Of a stretch of DNA of 64,000 nucleotides, positions 16,326 to 24,700 are shown in pieces. The stretch comes from Burkholderia sp. 8Y (GTDB taxonomy: Bacteria; Pseudomonadota; Gammaproteobacteria; Burkholderiales; Burkholderiaceae), in the NCBI RefSeq assembly GCF_902506145.1, contig NZ_LR733548.1, positions 1-64,000 on the forward strand, given 5' to 3'. Position numbers and translations under genes: made by a program. How positions within the stretch are numbered: position 1 is the first letter of the stretch; every line of letters starts with the position of its first letter. The notes beneath the pieces were generated by a model that was not told the origin of the DNA, made no database searches, and was given only the letters and a program-made list of their open reading frames with translations.

Positions 16326-17022
16326 GCAGGTGATACCCGTCCTCGATCTGCTCGACGGTCACGCCGTGCGCGCCGTGCGCGGCGAGCGTTCGCGCTACCG
16401 GCCGATTCAGTCTTCGTTGTGCGCGACAAGCGATCCCGTGGATGTCGCGCGGGCTTTGCTTGCCGCGACCGGCGCGTCCACGCTATACGTGGCCGATCTC
16501 GGCGCGATTCTCGGACGCGGCGCGCATATCGAAGCACTCGCCGCGCTTCGACATGCTTTGGGCGATGGCATCGCGATCTGGCTCGACGCGGGCTTTAGCG
16601 ACTTCGCGTCGATGCACGCGCTGTTCGGGCGCATCGTGCGCTTCGAGCCACACGCGGCGGCTGCGACGCTCGTGCCGGTGTTCGGCACCGAGACCTTGAT
16701 TGAAGCAAGCGCGATCGCCGATGCGAGTGCGGCCGGCTATGAGCCGATTTTGTCGCTCGACTATCGTGGCGGGCGCGCGCTCGGTACGTTGCACGGTGAG
16801 AGCGCGTGGTGGCCTTCGCGCGTGATCGTCATGACGCTGGATCACGTCGGTGCGAACGCCGGCCCTGATTTGCAGACGTTTGCCGCCGTACGCGCGATGG
16901 CCGGTGACCGCGGTTTGATCGGCGCGGGCGGTGTGCGGCATCGCGATGATGTGGCGCGGATTGCGCGGTGCGGCGCGCAAGGGTGGCTCGTTGCGTCGGC
17001 GATTCATGATCGGACGGTTTGA
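16324..17022 (+). CDS. HisA/HisF-related TIM-barrel protein
   Basis: 232 residues from the ATG at 16324, with AAGGGA 10 nt upstream. Resembles HisA: VIPVLDLLDGHAVRAVRGER at the start, TLYVADLGAILG, ILSLDYRGGRALG and a phosphate-binding GAGGVRHRDD near the C-terminus. A HisA/HisF-related family is restricted to methanogens and C1-metabolising bacteria and lies with methanofuran genes, so histidine synthesis is unlikely. The real reaction is unknown to me. Its start codon overlaps the start of the divergent MfnD-like gene, so its promoter must lie inside that gene. Confidence 0.75.
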   Translation: MQVIPVLDLLDGHAVRAVRGERSRYRPIQSSLCATSDPVDVARALLAATGASTLYVADLGAILGRGAHIEALAALRHALGDGIAIWLDAGFSDFASMHALFGRIVRFEPHAAAATLVPVFGTETLIEASAIADASAAGYEPILSLDYRGGRALGTLHGESAWWPSRVIVMTLDHVGANAGPDLQTFAAVRAMAGDRGLIGAGGVRHRDDVARIARCGAQGWLVASAIHDRTV

Positions 17023-17168
17023 GTGGCGGTCGCCGGGGTGACTCAATATTTATGCCAATGGGGCTTGTTTTTTGGGGTGCTGGTGATTTGCGGTCGGGCG
17101 GTGCATGTCGCGCGTGACAGTGTGTTTCAGGTATGGCGCTCATTTCGACGTTCGCTTCGCCTTGGGTC

Positions 17169-17205
17169 TCGTTGAACTTGTCATCTTGTCGAACAAGTTC
17201 AACGA
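17169..17205. promoter_or_regulatory. perfect 13-bp inverted repeat upstream of fhcB
   Basis: TCGTTGAACTTGT (17169-17181) and ACAAGTTCAACGA (17193-17205) are exact reverse complements, separated by 11 nt. It lies 56 bp before the fhcB ATG in a 238-bp spacer. No T-run follows, and it is far less GC-rich than the flanks, so an operator or activator site for the fhc operon is more likely than a terminator. The binding protein is unknown. Confidence 0.6.
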
Positions 17206-17231
17206 CACAACCAAAAGGCAGACATAGAAAC

Positions 17232-17247
17232 CGGCATAGACCTTGCT
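17232..17247 (+). promoter_or_regulatory. possible sigma-54-like element immediately before fhcB (doubtful)
   Basis: CGGCATAGACCTTGCT matches the -24/-12 consensus except C for T and T for C in the -24 box, with correct spacing. However the predicted start (about 17258) is only about 3 nt before the fhcB ATG, which would make the mRNA nearly leaderless. It may be a chance match. Confidence 0.35.
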
Positions 17248-17260
17248 CAAAAAGCAGACC

Positions 17261-18535
17261 ATGCCTGACTCCCCCAAACCAGCGCGAGCGCAAAGCCCGT
17301 GGACCTGTCCATTCTGCCCGCTCCTATGCGACGACATCGCGCTGGACGTCAGCCTCGACGCGCGCATGAGCGCAACGAACACTGCCTGCCCGAGGCTGGC
17401 CCGCTCGCTTGCGAGCATGAACGCCGACACGGCGCACAACCAACCGAAGATCAACGGAAAGCCCACCGACATCGCATCGGCAGTATCGCAAGCCGCGGCC
17501 ATACTGATGCAATCGCATCGCCCGCTCTTCGGCGGCCTCGCCACCGACGTCGCCGGGGCGCGCGCACTCTATGAACTTGCCGCACACAGCGGCGCGATCC
17601 TCGATCATCTGCATGGCGATTCACTCACCGCAACCACGCTCGCGTTGCAGGATCGCGGCGCGCTCTTCACCACGCTATCGGAAGTGCGTTCGCGCGCCGA
17701 TCTCATCGTCGTGTTCGGGTGCGAGCCGTCGCGTCGTTATCCGCGCTTCTACGAGCGGCTGCAAAGCGCACAGCGTGAAACGAAGATCCTGTTCGTCGGA
17801 TGCGACGGCGATACTGCCGCCACGCATGCCGAAGCCCTGCTGCTCAATACGAATACCTTCGATACGCTCGCTCTCTGGTCAGCCCTTCTCGAAGGCCGCG
17901 AGCCCAATGCGCTCACCGACGCCAATACCGCCCGCGTATTGCAAGCGTTGACCGAGCGCATTCGCGCAGCGCATTACACCGCGTTCGTCTACGAGCCCGC
18001 CGTGCTGCCTGGGCCGCATGCGGCGCTCGCCATCGAAGCGATACACCAAATCGTGAAGACGTTGAATCGCACCGTGCGCGCGGGCGTGCTCGCATTGACC
18101 GGGGACGATGGCGCGCTCTCGGTCAATCAGGCCGTCACATGGCTGTCCGGTTTTCCGCTTAGAACGCGCGTGACGGCCGGGTTGCCGCTCGATCACGATC
18201 CGCATCGCTACGGCACGCAGACGCTTTTGCAACGGCACGAGATCGACGCACTGCTATGGGTGTCGAGCTTCGGTCCCGAACCGATGCCCGATGCGCTCGC
18301 CGACGACATACCCGCCATCGTCCTCGCGCATCCCGCGACTGCGCTCGATGAACGCAGCGCGCCGACTGTCTTCATTCCAGTCGCGACGCCCGGCGTCGAT
18401 AGCAGCGGACACCTCTTTCGCATGGATACATCGGTAGTGGCGCCGCTCGTGCCGGCGCGCGAAGCGGCCTTGCCGACCGTCGCCGCCATCGCGAGCGAAC
18501 TCTTACAGTCGATACGCGCGGGGAGAACGTCGTGA
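17261..18535 (+). CDS. fhcB: formyltransferase/hydrolase complex subunit B (formylmethanofuran dehydrogenase B-like)
   Basis: 424 residues from the ATG at 17261; no strong ribosome site is seen and a TTG at 17243 is less likely. Homologous to FwdB/FmdB of the methanogen enzyme. The N-terminal WTCPFCPLLCDDIALDV and later CPRLA match the family, but bacterial FhcB is not a redox enzyme: the Fhc complex transfers the formyl group to methylofuran and hydrolyses it to formate. First gene of fhcBADC; the GTG of fhcA overlaps its stop. Confidence 0.9.
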   Translation: MPDSPKPARAQSPWTCPFCPLLCDDIALDVSLDARMSATNTACPRLARSLASMNADTAHNQPKINGKPTDIASAVSQAAAILMQSHRPLFGGLATDVAGARALYELAAHSGAILDHLHGDSLTATTLALQDRGALFTTLSEVRSRADLIVVFGCEPSRRYPRFYERLQSAQRETKILFVGCDGDTAATHAEALLLNTNTFDTLALWSALLEGREPNALTDANTARVLQALTERIRAAHYTAFVYEPAVLPGPHAALAIEAIHQIVKTLNRTVRAGVLALTGDDGALSVNQAVTWLSGFPLRTRVTAGLPLDHDPHRYGTQTLLQRHEIDALLWVSSFGPEPMPDALADDIPAIVLAHPATALDERSAPTVFIPVATPGVDSSGHLFRMDTSVVAPLVPAREAALPTVAAIASELLQSIRAGRTS

Positions 18536-20241
18536 GCACTGCGTGTTTGAGAGGCGGCATCGTCTATGATCCGACGAACGGCATCAACGGCGAACAGCGC
18601 GATATCTTCATTCGCGACGGGCGCATCGTGGATCGCCTGGAACGTCAGGAGATCGCGCCCGAAAGCGACTTCGACGCAAGCGGCATGGTGGTCATGGCGG
18701 GCGGTATCGACCTGCATTCGCATATCGGCGGCGGCAAGACCAATCTCTCGCGTTTGCTGTTGCCGGAGGATCATCGCGACGATCCGCGTGCCGTGCCCAA
18801 CAAGCCCGATGAAGGCCGCTACATGCGCCTGCCTTCTTGCGGCACGTGCGCGCCGGGCACGCTCGCGACAGGCTATCGTTATGCGGAGATGGGCTATACG
18901 GCCGCATTCGAGCCCGCGATGATCGCCTCGAATGCGCGCCACACGCATCTGGAGATGGGCGATACGCCGATCATCGATCACGGCGCCTATGTGATGATGG
19001 GCAACGACGAACTGCTCCTGCAAATGCTGGCCGCACGCGAAGACTTCGAACGCATGCGCGATTACGTCGGTTGGACCATCCATGCAAGCAAGGCGCTAGG
19101 CGTCAAAGTGGTCAACCCGGGCGGCATCTCCGCGTTCAAGTTCAATCAGCGTTCGCTCGATCTCGACGAAGCACACGTGCATTACGGCATCACGCCGCGC
19201 GATGTGTTGAGGACGCTGACTCGCGCGCTGACCGACTTGCGCGTGCCGCATCCGTTGCATGTTCATGCGAGCAATCTCGGCGTGCCTGGCAATGTCGATT
19301 CGACCATCGCGACGATGGATGCCGCCGAAGGATTGCCTGTCCATCTGACGCATATCCAGTTCCATAGCTACGGCACCGAAGGGCCGCGCAAATTCTCATC
19401 CGGCGCGCGAGCCATCGCGGAAGCCGTCAACGCGCGTCCCAACGTGACCATCGACGTGGGACAGATCATCTTCGGTCAGACTGTCACGGCCTCCGGTGAC
19501 ACGATGATGCAGTTCAGAAACGCGCCGCTCGCGCGTCCGCGCAAGTGGGTGCTCGGCGATATCGAATGCGATGGCGGCTGCGGCGTGCTTCCGTTCCGGT
19601 ATCGCGAAGAGACCTTCGTGAATACGCTGCAATGGATCATCGGGCTGGAGATTTTCCTGCTCGTGGACGACCCGTGGCGCGTATCGATGACCACCGATCA
19701 TCCGAACGGCGGTCCATTCACGAGTTATCCGCATCTGATACGGCTCCTGATGGACAAGTCCTTTCGCGATGAACAGCTCGACACGCTGCACGCCGAAGCC
19801 AGGACCGCGAGCGCCCTCGGTGACATCACGCGGGAATTCTCGCTGTACGAAATCGCCATCATCACGCGTGCCGGCCCCGCGCGTCTGCTCGGCCTCGCGG
19901 ATCGCGGGCATCTCGGCGCGGGCGCAGCGGCGGATATCGCCGTGTATCGCGAAAACGCAGACCGCGAGCGCATGTTCACCTCACCCGCATATGTCTTTAA
20001 GGATGGCGAATTGATCGCACGCGACGGTTCGCTTCTCAAGACGCCGACGGGCGGCATTCACTACGTGCAGCCGGACTATGATCGCTCGATAGAAGCGTGC
20101 GTTCGCGCCTTTACCGAGGCCAACCTCGCCGCGCGCTTCGAGAACACGGCTATCGGCGACGACGAAATCTGCGCATGCTGCAACGGCGGCAGGCTTCTGC
20201 CCGTCGCGTGCCTCGCCACGCGCGCGAACGGACGAGCATGA
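18532..20241 (+). CDS. fhcA: formyltransferase/hydrolase complex subunit A (amidohydrolase)
   Basis: 569 residues, GTG start overlapping the fhcB stop (GTGA). The hydrolytic subunit: releases formate from formyl-methylofuran. Metal-dependent amidohydrolase signatures are visible: DLHSHIGGGKTN with His62 and His64, VHLTHIQFHSYG and MTTDHPNGGPF. The C-terminal ILCACC-like segment (DDEICACCNGG) lies near the end. Length and order match FwdA/FmdA. The next gene starts in its stop codon. Confidence 0.95.
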   Translation: MSTACLRGGIVYDPTNGINGEQRDIFIRDGRIVDRLERQEIAPESDFDASGMVVMAGGIDLHSHIGGGKTNLSRLLLPEDHRDDPRAVPNKPDEGRYMRLPSCGTCAPGTLATGYRYAEMGYTAAFEPAMIASNARHTHLEMGDTPIIDHGAYVMMGNDELLLQMLAAREDFERMRDYVGWTIHASKALGVKVVNPGGISAFKFNQRSLDLDEAHVHYGITPRDVLRTLTRALTDLRVPHPLHVHASNLGVPGNVDSTIATMDAAEGLPVHLTHIQFHSYGTEGPRKFSSGARAIAEAVNARPNVTIDVGQIIFGQTVTASGDTMMQFRNAPLARPRKWVLGDIECDGGCGVLPFRYREETFVNTLQWIIGLEIFLLVDDPWRVSMTTDHPNGGPFTSYPHLIRLLMDKSFRDEQLDTLHAEARTASALGDITREFSLYEIAIITRAGPARLLGLADRGHLGAGAAADIAVYRENADRERMFTSPAYVFKDGELIARDGSLLKTPTGGIHYVQPDYDRSIEACVRAFTEANLAARFENTAIGDDEICACCNGGRLLPVACLATRANGRA

Positions 20242-21188
20242 CGGCCATGCGTATCAACGACACGCAGATCGACGACACCTTCGCCGAAGCGTTCCCGATG
20301 AAGGCGACACGCCTTGTCATCACCGCACATACGCCGACTTGGGCGCGTCACGCGGCGAACTCGCTGACGGGGTTCGCGACGTCCGTGATCGATTGCGGAT
20401 GCGAAGCGGGCATCGAGCGCGATCTCGCGGCCGATGAGACGCCCGATGGCAGGCCGGGCATCTCGGTGCTGATGTTCGCGGTGTCGTCGAAGGAACTGGC
20501 CAGGCAAATCGCACGGCGTGTCGGGCAATGCGTGCTCACGTGTCCGACCACAGCGGTCTATGGCGGCATCGACCCGGCAACGAGCCGCGCGCCGCTTTCC
20601 GACAACGCGCCGCTCGGCGCGGGACTGCGCTTCTTCGGCGACGGCTTTCAGATATCGAAAGTACTCGGTGGGACGCGCTATTGGCGCGTGCCCGTCATGG
20701 ACGGCGAGTTCGTGTGCGAGGAATTCACGGCCACGGTTAAGGCGGTTGGCGGCGGCAACCTGCTGTTTCTCGCACGCGATCTCGACAGCGCGCTGAACGC
20801 AGCCGAAGCCGCGGTTGCCGCGATGCACGCGCTGCCGAATATCATTACGCCATTTCCCGGCGGCGTCGTGCGTTCGGGCTCGAAGATCGGTTCCAAGTAT
20901 GCGGGCGCGACTGCATCCACGAACGATGCGTTCTGCCCGACGCTTATCGGCTTGTCGAAGAAGAGCGAACTGACGCCCGACGTTGCATGCGTGCTCGAAA
21001 TCGTGATCGACGGTCTGACCGATGCCGATGTCGGCGCGGCGATGACGGCCGGCATCGCGGCCGCGACAGGCATAGGGCGCGTGGGTGGCGTGTTGCGCAT
21101 ATCAGCGGGAAACTATGGCGGCAAGCTCGGGCCTTATCACTTCAGGCTGCACGAACTCGCGGCGGCCGTCGATGGGGGCCGCGCATGA
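20238..21188 (+). CDS. fhcD: formylmethanofuran:tetrahydromethanopterin formyltransferase (complex subunit D)
   Basis: 316 residues from the ATG at 20238 (ATGA overlap); an internal ATG at 20247 is the alternative. Transfers the formyl group from N5-formyl-H4MPT to the methanofuran analogue. Ftr features: INDTQIDDTFAEAFPMKATR at the N-terminus, FATSVIDCGCEAGIE, VLTCPTTAVYGGI, and IGSKYAGATASTNDAFCPTL in the C-terminal half. Identification is firm. Confidence 0.96.
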   Translation: MTAMRINDTQIDDTFAEAFPMKATRLVITAHTPTWARHAANSLTGFATSVIDCGCEAGIERDLAADETPDGRPGISVLMFAVSSKELARQIARRVGQCVLTCPTTAVYGGIDPATSRAPLSDNAPLGAGLRFFGDGFQISKVLGGTRYWRVPVMDGEFVCEEFTATVKAVGGGNLLFLARDLDSALNAAEAAVAAMHALPNIITPFPGGVVRSGSKIGSKYAGATASTNDAFCPTLIGLSKKSELTPDVACVLEIVIDGLTDADVGAAMTAGIAAATGIGRVGGVLRISAGNYGGKLGPYHFRLHELAAAVDGGRA

Positions 21189-22006
21189 ACGCCATTGCGT
21201 TGCGGGCAAAAAATGCGCCCGGCTTTCGTGTCGATGGGTCGAAGTTACTGCCTTCGGCACTCGCTTGCCTCGGGCACGGCGAACTCGCGCAACTGGTGTT
21301 GCAAGGTCACGGCGAACAATGCGCGCTAGCCGATCTTTTCGACATCACGCGAATCGAAGCGCAAGCGCCATCACTGCGTATTGAAGGCGATGTCGCGTGG
21401 CTGGATCGCATCGGGGCATCGCTCGATGAAGGCTCGTTCAGCGTACACGGCGATGTCGGCGACTACGCGGGCATCGGCATGAGCGGCGGCGAACTGCATA
21501 TTCACGGCAATGCGGGCCGCTTTACCGCATGCGAAATGCAAGGCGGACGGCTGACGGTGCGCGGAGAAGTCGGCGACTTCGCGGCGGGCGCGCTGCCCGG
21601 CGACATGGAAGGCATGCGTGGCGGCATGTTGGTCATTCATGGCGACGCGGGCGCGCGTCTTGCAGACCGCATGCGGCGCGGCACCGTGCTCGTCGGCGGA
21701 AACGCGGGCGATTTCGCGGCATCGCGGCTCGTGGCGGGCACGCTTTGCATCGCAGGCGAAACGGGCGCCCACGTCGGCTATGGCATGCGGCGCGGTACGG
21801 TCGTACTATTGAATGCGCCGCAGCGGATCGGGCCGACGTTCACCGACGGCGGCCGTGGCTTCGATGTCTTCTGGCGGCTGCTTGCGCGCACGCTCGCGTC
21901 CGAGATCGCCCCATTCTCGGCGCTTCGCGCGGAAGTCTTGCCGACACGCTACGCTGGCGATCTCGCCGTGGACGGACGCGGGGAATTGCTGATCGCCAAC
22001 TCATGA
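21185..22006 (+). CDS. fhcC: formyltransferase/hydrolase complex subunit C
   Basis: 273 residues, starting in an ATGA overlap with fhcD. Like FwdC/FmdC it is a right-handed beta-helix built of short repeats rich in G-D/N-G: VHGDVGDYAGIGMSGG, IHGNAGRFTACEMQGG and VRGEVGDFAAG follow each other. In methanogens this subunit scaffolds the complex; in bacterial Fhc it carries the methylofuran polyglutamate chain according to published work on Methylobacterium, an inference for this protein. Ends 63 bp before the cytochrome gene. Confidence 0.93.
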   Translation: MNAIALRAKNAPGFRVDGSKLLPSALACLGHGELAQLVLQGHGEQCALADLFDITRIEAQAPSLRIEGDVAWLDRIGASLDEGSFSVHGDVGDYAGIGMSGGELHIHGNAGRFTACEMQGGRLTVRGEVGDFAAGALPGDMEGMRGGMLVIHGDAGARLADRMRRGTVLVGGNAGDFAASRLVAGTLCIAGETGAHVGYGMRRGTVVLLNAPQRIGPTFTDGGRGFDVFWRLLARTLASEIAPFSALRAEVLPTRYAGDLAVDGRGELLIANS

Positions 22007-22069
22007 ACAGACGAGAACAATGAAGCTTGTATCCGGCGGACGATTGCCCTTTGTCGAAGGAGGCGCGCC

Positions 22070-22639
22070 ATGACCGCTGTGCGGGTTGCCGCCGCGACGC
22101 ACGATAGAACGCGCGCGGCGAACGATCGCTTCGCGCGGCCGCTCGTCGCGCTGCACTGGATCATCGCGGCCGCCATCATCGCGATGTTGTGCATCGGCTT
22201 CTATATGGTCGGCCTGCCGCGCGGGCTGCCGTTTAAGTCGACGCTCATCAACTTCCACAAGTCACTCGGCATGACGGTTTTCCTGCTGGTGCTGATCCGC
22301 ATCCTGGTACGCCTGGCCTATGGCCGCCCGCCTCTGCCGCCGATGGGAGCGTGGCAACGCGCCGCCGCGAGCACCACGCAGGCTCTTTTATACGTTGGCA
22401 TGATCGCGATGCCGCTCACCGGCTATCTCGGCTCGTCGTTCAACAAGTTCGGCACGCGCTTCTGGGGCGTGCTCTTGCCTCAATGGGGATGGGACGACAA
22501 GGCCATGCGCGAACTGTTCTTCGGCATCCACGTCTATCTCGCGTGGATCATGGCCGCGCTGATCGTGCTGCATTTTCTAGGGGCGATGAAGCATGAACTT
22601 ATCGATAAAGACGGACTGTTAAGGAGAATGTGGCCATGA
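22070..22639 (+). CDS. cytochrome b561-family membrane protein
   Basis: 189 residues with four predicted membrane helices (about 25-45, 62-80, 100-120, 150-172). Haem-ligand candidates: ALHWIIAAAI, NFHKSLGM, GIHVYLAWIM and VLHFLGAMKHE. This is the CybB/b561 type that passes electrons between quinone and periplasmic or membrane partners. AAGGAGG lies 8 nt before the ATG. Placement between fhcC and pqqB suggests an electron-transfer task linked to PQQ dehydrogenase or the C1 pathway, but no partner is identified. Confidence 0.85.
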   Translation: MTAVRVAAATHDRTRAANDRFARPLVALHWIIAAAIIAMLCIGFYMVGLPRGLPFKSTLINFHKSLGMTVFLLVLIRILVRLAYGRPPLPPMGAWQRAAASTTQALLYVGMIAMPLTGYLGSSFNKFGTRFWGVLLPQWGWDDKAMRELFFGIHVYLAWIMAALIVLHFLGAMKHELIDKDGLLRRMWP

Positions 22640-22670
22640 GCGCCGTTAAGCGAGCCAGCGAGGCAGGCTC

Positions 22671-23591
22671 ATGAAGATTCGTGTACTGGGCTCGTCGGCG
22701 GGTGGCGGTTTTCCGCAATGGAACTGCAACTGCCGCAATTGCGATGGCGTGCGTCGCGGCACCATCGCGGCGCGTGCGCGCACGCAGTCGTCCATCGCGG
22801 TCAGCGATAACGGCGAGGACTGGCTGCTCGTCAATGCATCGCCGGACATACTCGCGCAGATCGCGGCGAACCCTGAGTTACAACCCGCGCGCCGCGTGCG
22901 CGACACGGGCATTGCGGCGGTGATCGTCATGGATGCGCAGATCGATCATGTCACCGGCCTGCTCATGCTCCGCGAACGCGGCACGCCTTTACCGCTCTAT
23001 GCAACCGACGCCGCGTGGCAAGACCTCTCGACGGGCTTTCCGATCACGTCGATTCTGTCGCATTACTGCGGCGTCGAGCATCGGCGCATTGCGCTCGACG
23101 GCGCCGCGTTGAGCGTGCCCGAACTGCCGCGCGTGCGGATCGACGCGCTACCGCTTTCGAGCAAAGCGCCGCCTTATTCGCCGCACCGCGAAGCGCCCGA
23201 AGTGGGCGACAACATCGGCCTCATGTTCACGAATAGCGCAACCGGCAAGCGCGCGTTCTATGCGCCGGGCCTCGGCGCAATCGAGCCGCATGTGCTCGAA
23301 GCGATGCGCGCGGCGGACCTGTTGCTAGTGGACGGCACCGTATGGACCGACGACGAAATGATCCGTCTGGGGCTCACGAAGAAGACCGGTGCGGACATGG
23401 GGCATCTTGCTCAAAGCGGCGCCGGCGGCATGATCGACGTACTCGATTCGATCGCAAGCGATGGAATGCGCAAGGTGCTCATTCATATCAACAACACGAA
23501 CCCGATTCTCATCGAAGACGGTCCCGAACGGCGCATCCTGTCGGAGCATGGCATCGAAGTCGCGCACGACGGCATGAGCTTCGAGCTATGA
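22671..23591 (+). CDS. pqqB: PQQ biosynthesis protein PqqB (metallo-beta-lactamase fold)
   Basis: 306 residues. PqqB is a metal-dependent hydroxylase acting on the excised Glu-Tyr intermediate in PQQ synthesis. KIRVLGSSAGGGFPQWNCNC at the start is the family signature, followed by DAQIDHVTGLL, APGLGAIEPHV, LLVDGTVWTDDEM, GADMGHLAQSG and the C-terminal ILIHINNTNPI-like segment. First gene of pqqBCDE here; no pqqA immediately upstream. Confidence 0.97.
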   Translation: MKIRVLGSSAGGGFPQWNCNCRNCDGVRRGTIAARARTQSSIAVSDNGEDWLLVNASPDILAQIAANPELQPARRVRDTGIAAVIVMDAQIDHVTGLLMLRERGTPLPLYATDAAWQDLSTGFPITSILSHYCGVEHRRIALDGAALSVPELPRVRIDALPLSSKAPPYSPHREAPEVGDNIGLMFTNSATGKRAFYAPGLGAIEPHVLEAMRAADLLLVDGTVWTDDEMIRLGLTKKTGADMGHLAQSGAGGMIDVLDSIASDGMRKVLIHINNTNPILIEDGPERRILSEHGIEVAHDGMSFEL

Positions 23592-23612
23592 AAATTTCCT
23601 GGAGAACGATGA

Positions 23613-24371
23613 ATGCCTGACCGCCCGTTCACGCCGATGCTGAACCCCACAACCGGCCCGCTCTTTACCGCAGTGAAGACAGCGGAGCCTGCGTGGACGC
23701 GCGAGCAGTTCGAGGATCAACTGCGCGCGAAGGGCACGGCGTATCACATTCACCATCCGTTCAACGTGAAGATGAATAGCGGTGGATGTTCGCCCGAGCA
23801 GATCCGGGGCTGGGTCGCGAATCGCTTCTATTATCAGATCAACATCCCGCTGAAGGACGCTGCGGTCATGTCCAACTGCCCGGATCGTGAAACGCGCCGC
23901 CGCTGGGTGCTGCGCATTCTCGATCACGACGGCTACGACGATCAGCCCGGCGGCATAGAAGCGTGGGCACGCTTGGGCGATGCAGTGGGTCTCTCGCGCG
24001 ACGATCTGTGGTCGTTGAAGCTCGTCACGCCCGGCGTGCGCTTCGCCGTCGACGCCTACGTGAACTTCGCGCGGCGTGCGCCGTGGCAGGAATCGGTGTG
24101 CTCGTCGTTGACGGAGATGTTTGCGCCGCAGATTCACAAGGACCGTCTCGCCACATGGCCCGAGCATTACAAGTGGATTGAAGCGGATGGTCTGGCTTAC
24201 TTTCGCTCGCGTGTGTCGCTTGCACAGCGCGATGTCGAGCATGGTCTCGAAGTGACGCTCGCGCATTTCACGACACGCGAGCAGCAACAGCGCGCGCTCG
24301 ACATCCTGCAATTCAAGCTGGATATTCTCTGGACCATGCTCGACTCCATCGAAAAGGCGTTCCCGTCATGA
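23613..24371 (+). CDS. pqqC: pyrroloquinoline-quinone synthase PqqC
   Basis: 252 residues. Catalyses the final ring closure and eight-electron oxidation to PQQ. Family motifs: YHIHHPFNVKMNSGGCSPEQ, WVANRFYYQINIPLKDAA, SNCPDRETRRRWVLRILDHD and a C-terminal ALDILQFKLDILWTMLDSIE. TGGAGAACGATGA precedes the ATG. The pqqD start overlaps its stop codon. Confidence 0.97.
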   Translation: MPDRPFTPMLNPTTGPLFTAVKTAEPAWTREQFEDQLRAKGTAYHIHHPFNVKMNSGGCSPEQIRGWVANRFYYQINIPLKDAAVMSNCPDRETRRRWVLRILDHDGYDDQPGGIEAWARLGDAVGLSRDDLWSLKLVTPGVRFAVDAYVNFARRAPWQESVCSSLTEMFAPQIHKDRLATWPEHYKWIEADGLAYFRSRVSLAQRDVEHGLEVTLAHFTTREQQQRALDILQFKLDILWTMLDSIEKAFPS

Positions 24372-24676
24372 GCGATATGAATCCGACGCAGCGCGTGAAG
24401 GAAGCCGTCGAAGCACCGGATGATTCGTTGCATCCGAAGCTCAAGCGACTTTTTCGCCTGCAATGGGAGCCCGCGCAGGATGCGCACGTGTTGCTTTATC
24501 CTGAAGGCATGGTGAAGCTCAATCAAAGCGCCGCGCAGATTCTTTTGCGTTGTGACGGCACGCGCGATATTCCGTCCCTCGTCGCGGACCTGGAGCACGC
24601 GTTCAATGCGAGCAATCTGGGCGACGATGTGCGGGCTTTCATTGCCGGTGCGCGCTCGCGCGGCTGGCTCGAGTAA
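24368..24676 (+). CDS. pqqD: PqqA-binding chaperone PqqD
   Basis: 102 residues, ATGA overlap with pqqC. Presents PqqA to the radical-SAM enzyme PqqE. Contains the RRE-type winged fold: KLKRLFRLQWEPAQDAHVLL, YPEGMVKLNQSAAQILLRCDG and a C-terminal ARSRGWLE. Length and order (C-D-E) are standard. Confidence 0.96.
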   Translation: MSDMNPTQRVKEAVEAPDDSLHPKLKRLFRLQWEPAQDAHVLLYPEGMVKLNQSAAQILLRCDGTRDIPSLVADLEHAFNASNLGDDVRAFIAGARSRGWLE

Positions 24677-24700
24677 AGAAGTGCAAGCCGAGGTACGAGC

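Noticed and set aside
17243..17260. TTG start for fhcB at 17243
   Set aside because: No ribosome site and it would add only six non-conserved residues; the ATG at 17261 is preferred.
22636..22674. short frame before pqqB as a second pqqA
   Set aside because: The 12-codon peptide lacks the E-x-x-x-Y motif, so it is not a PqqA.
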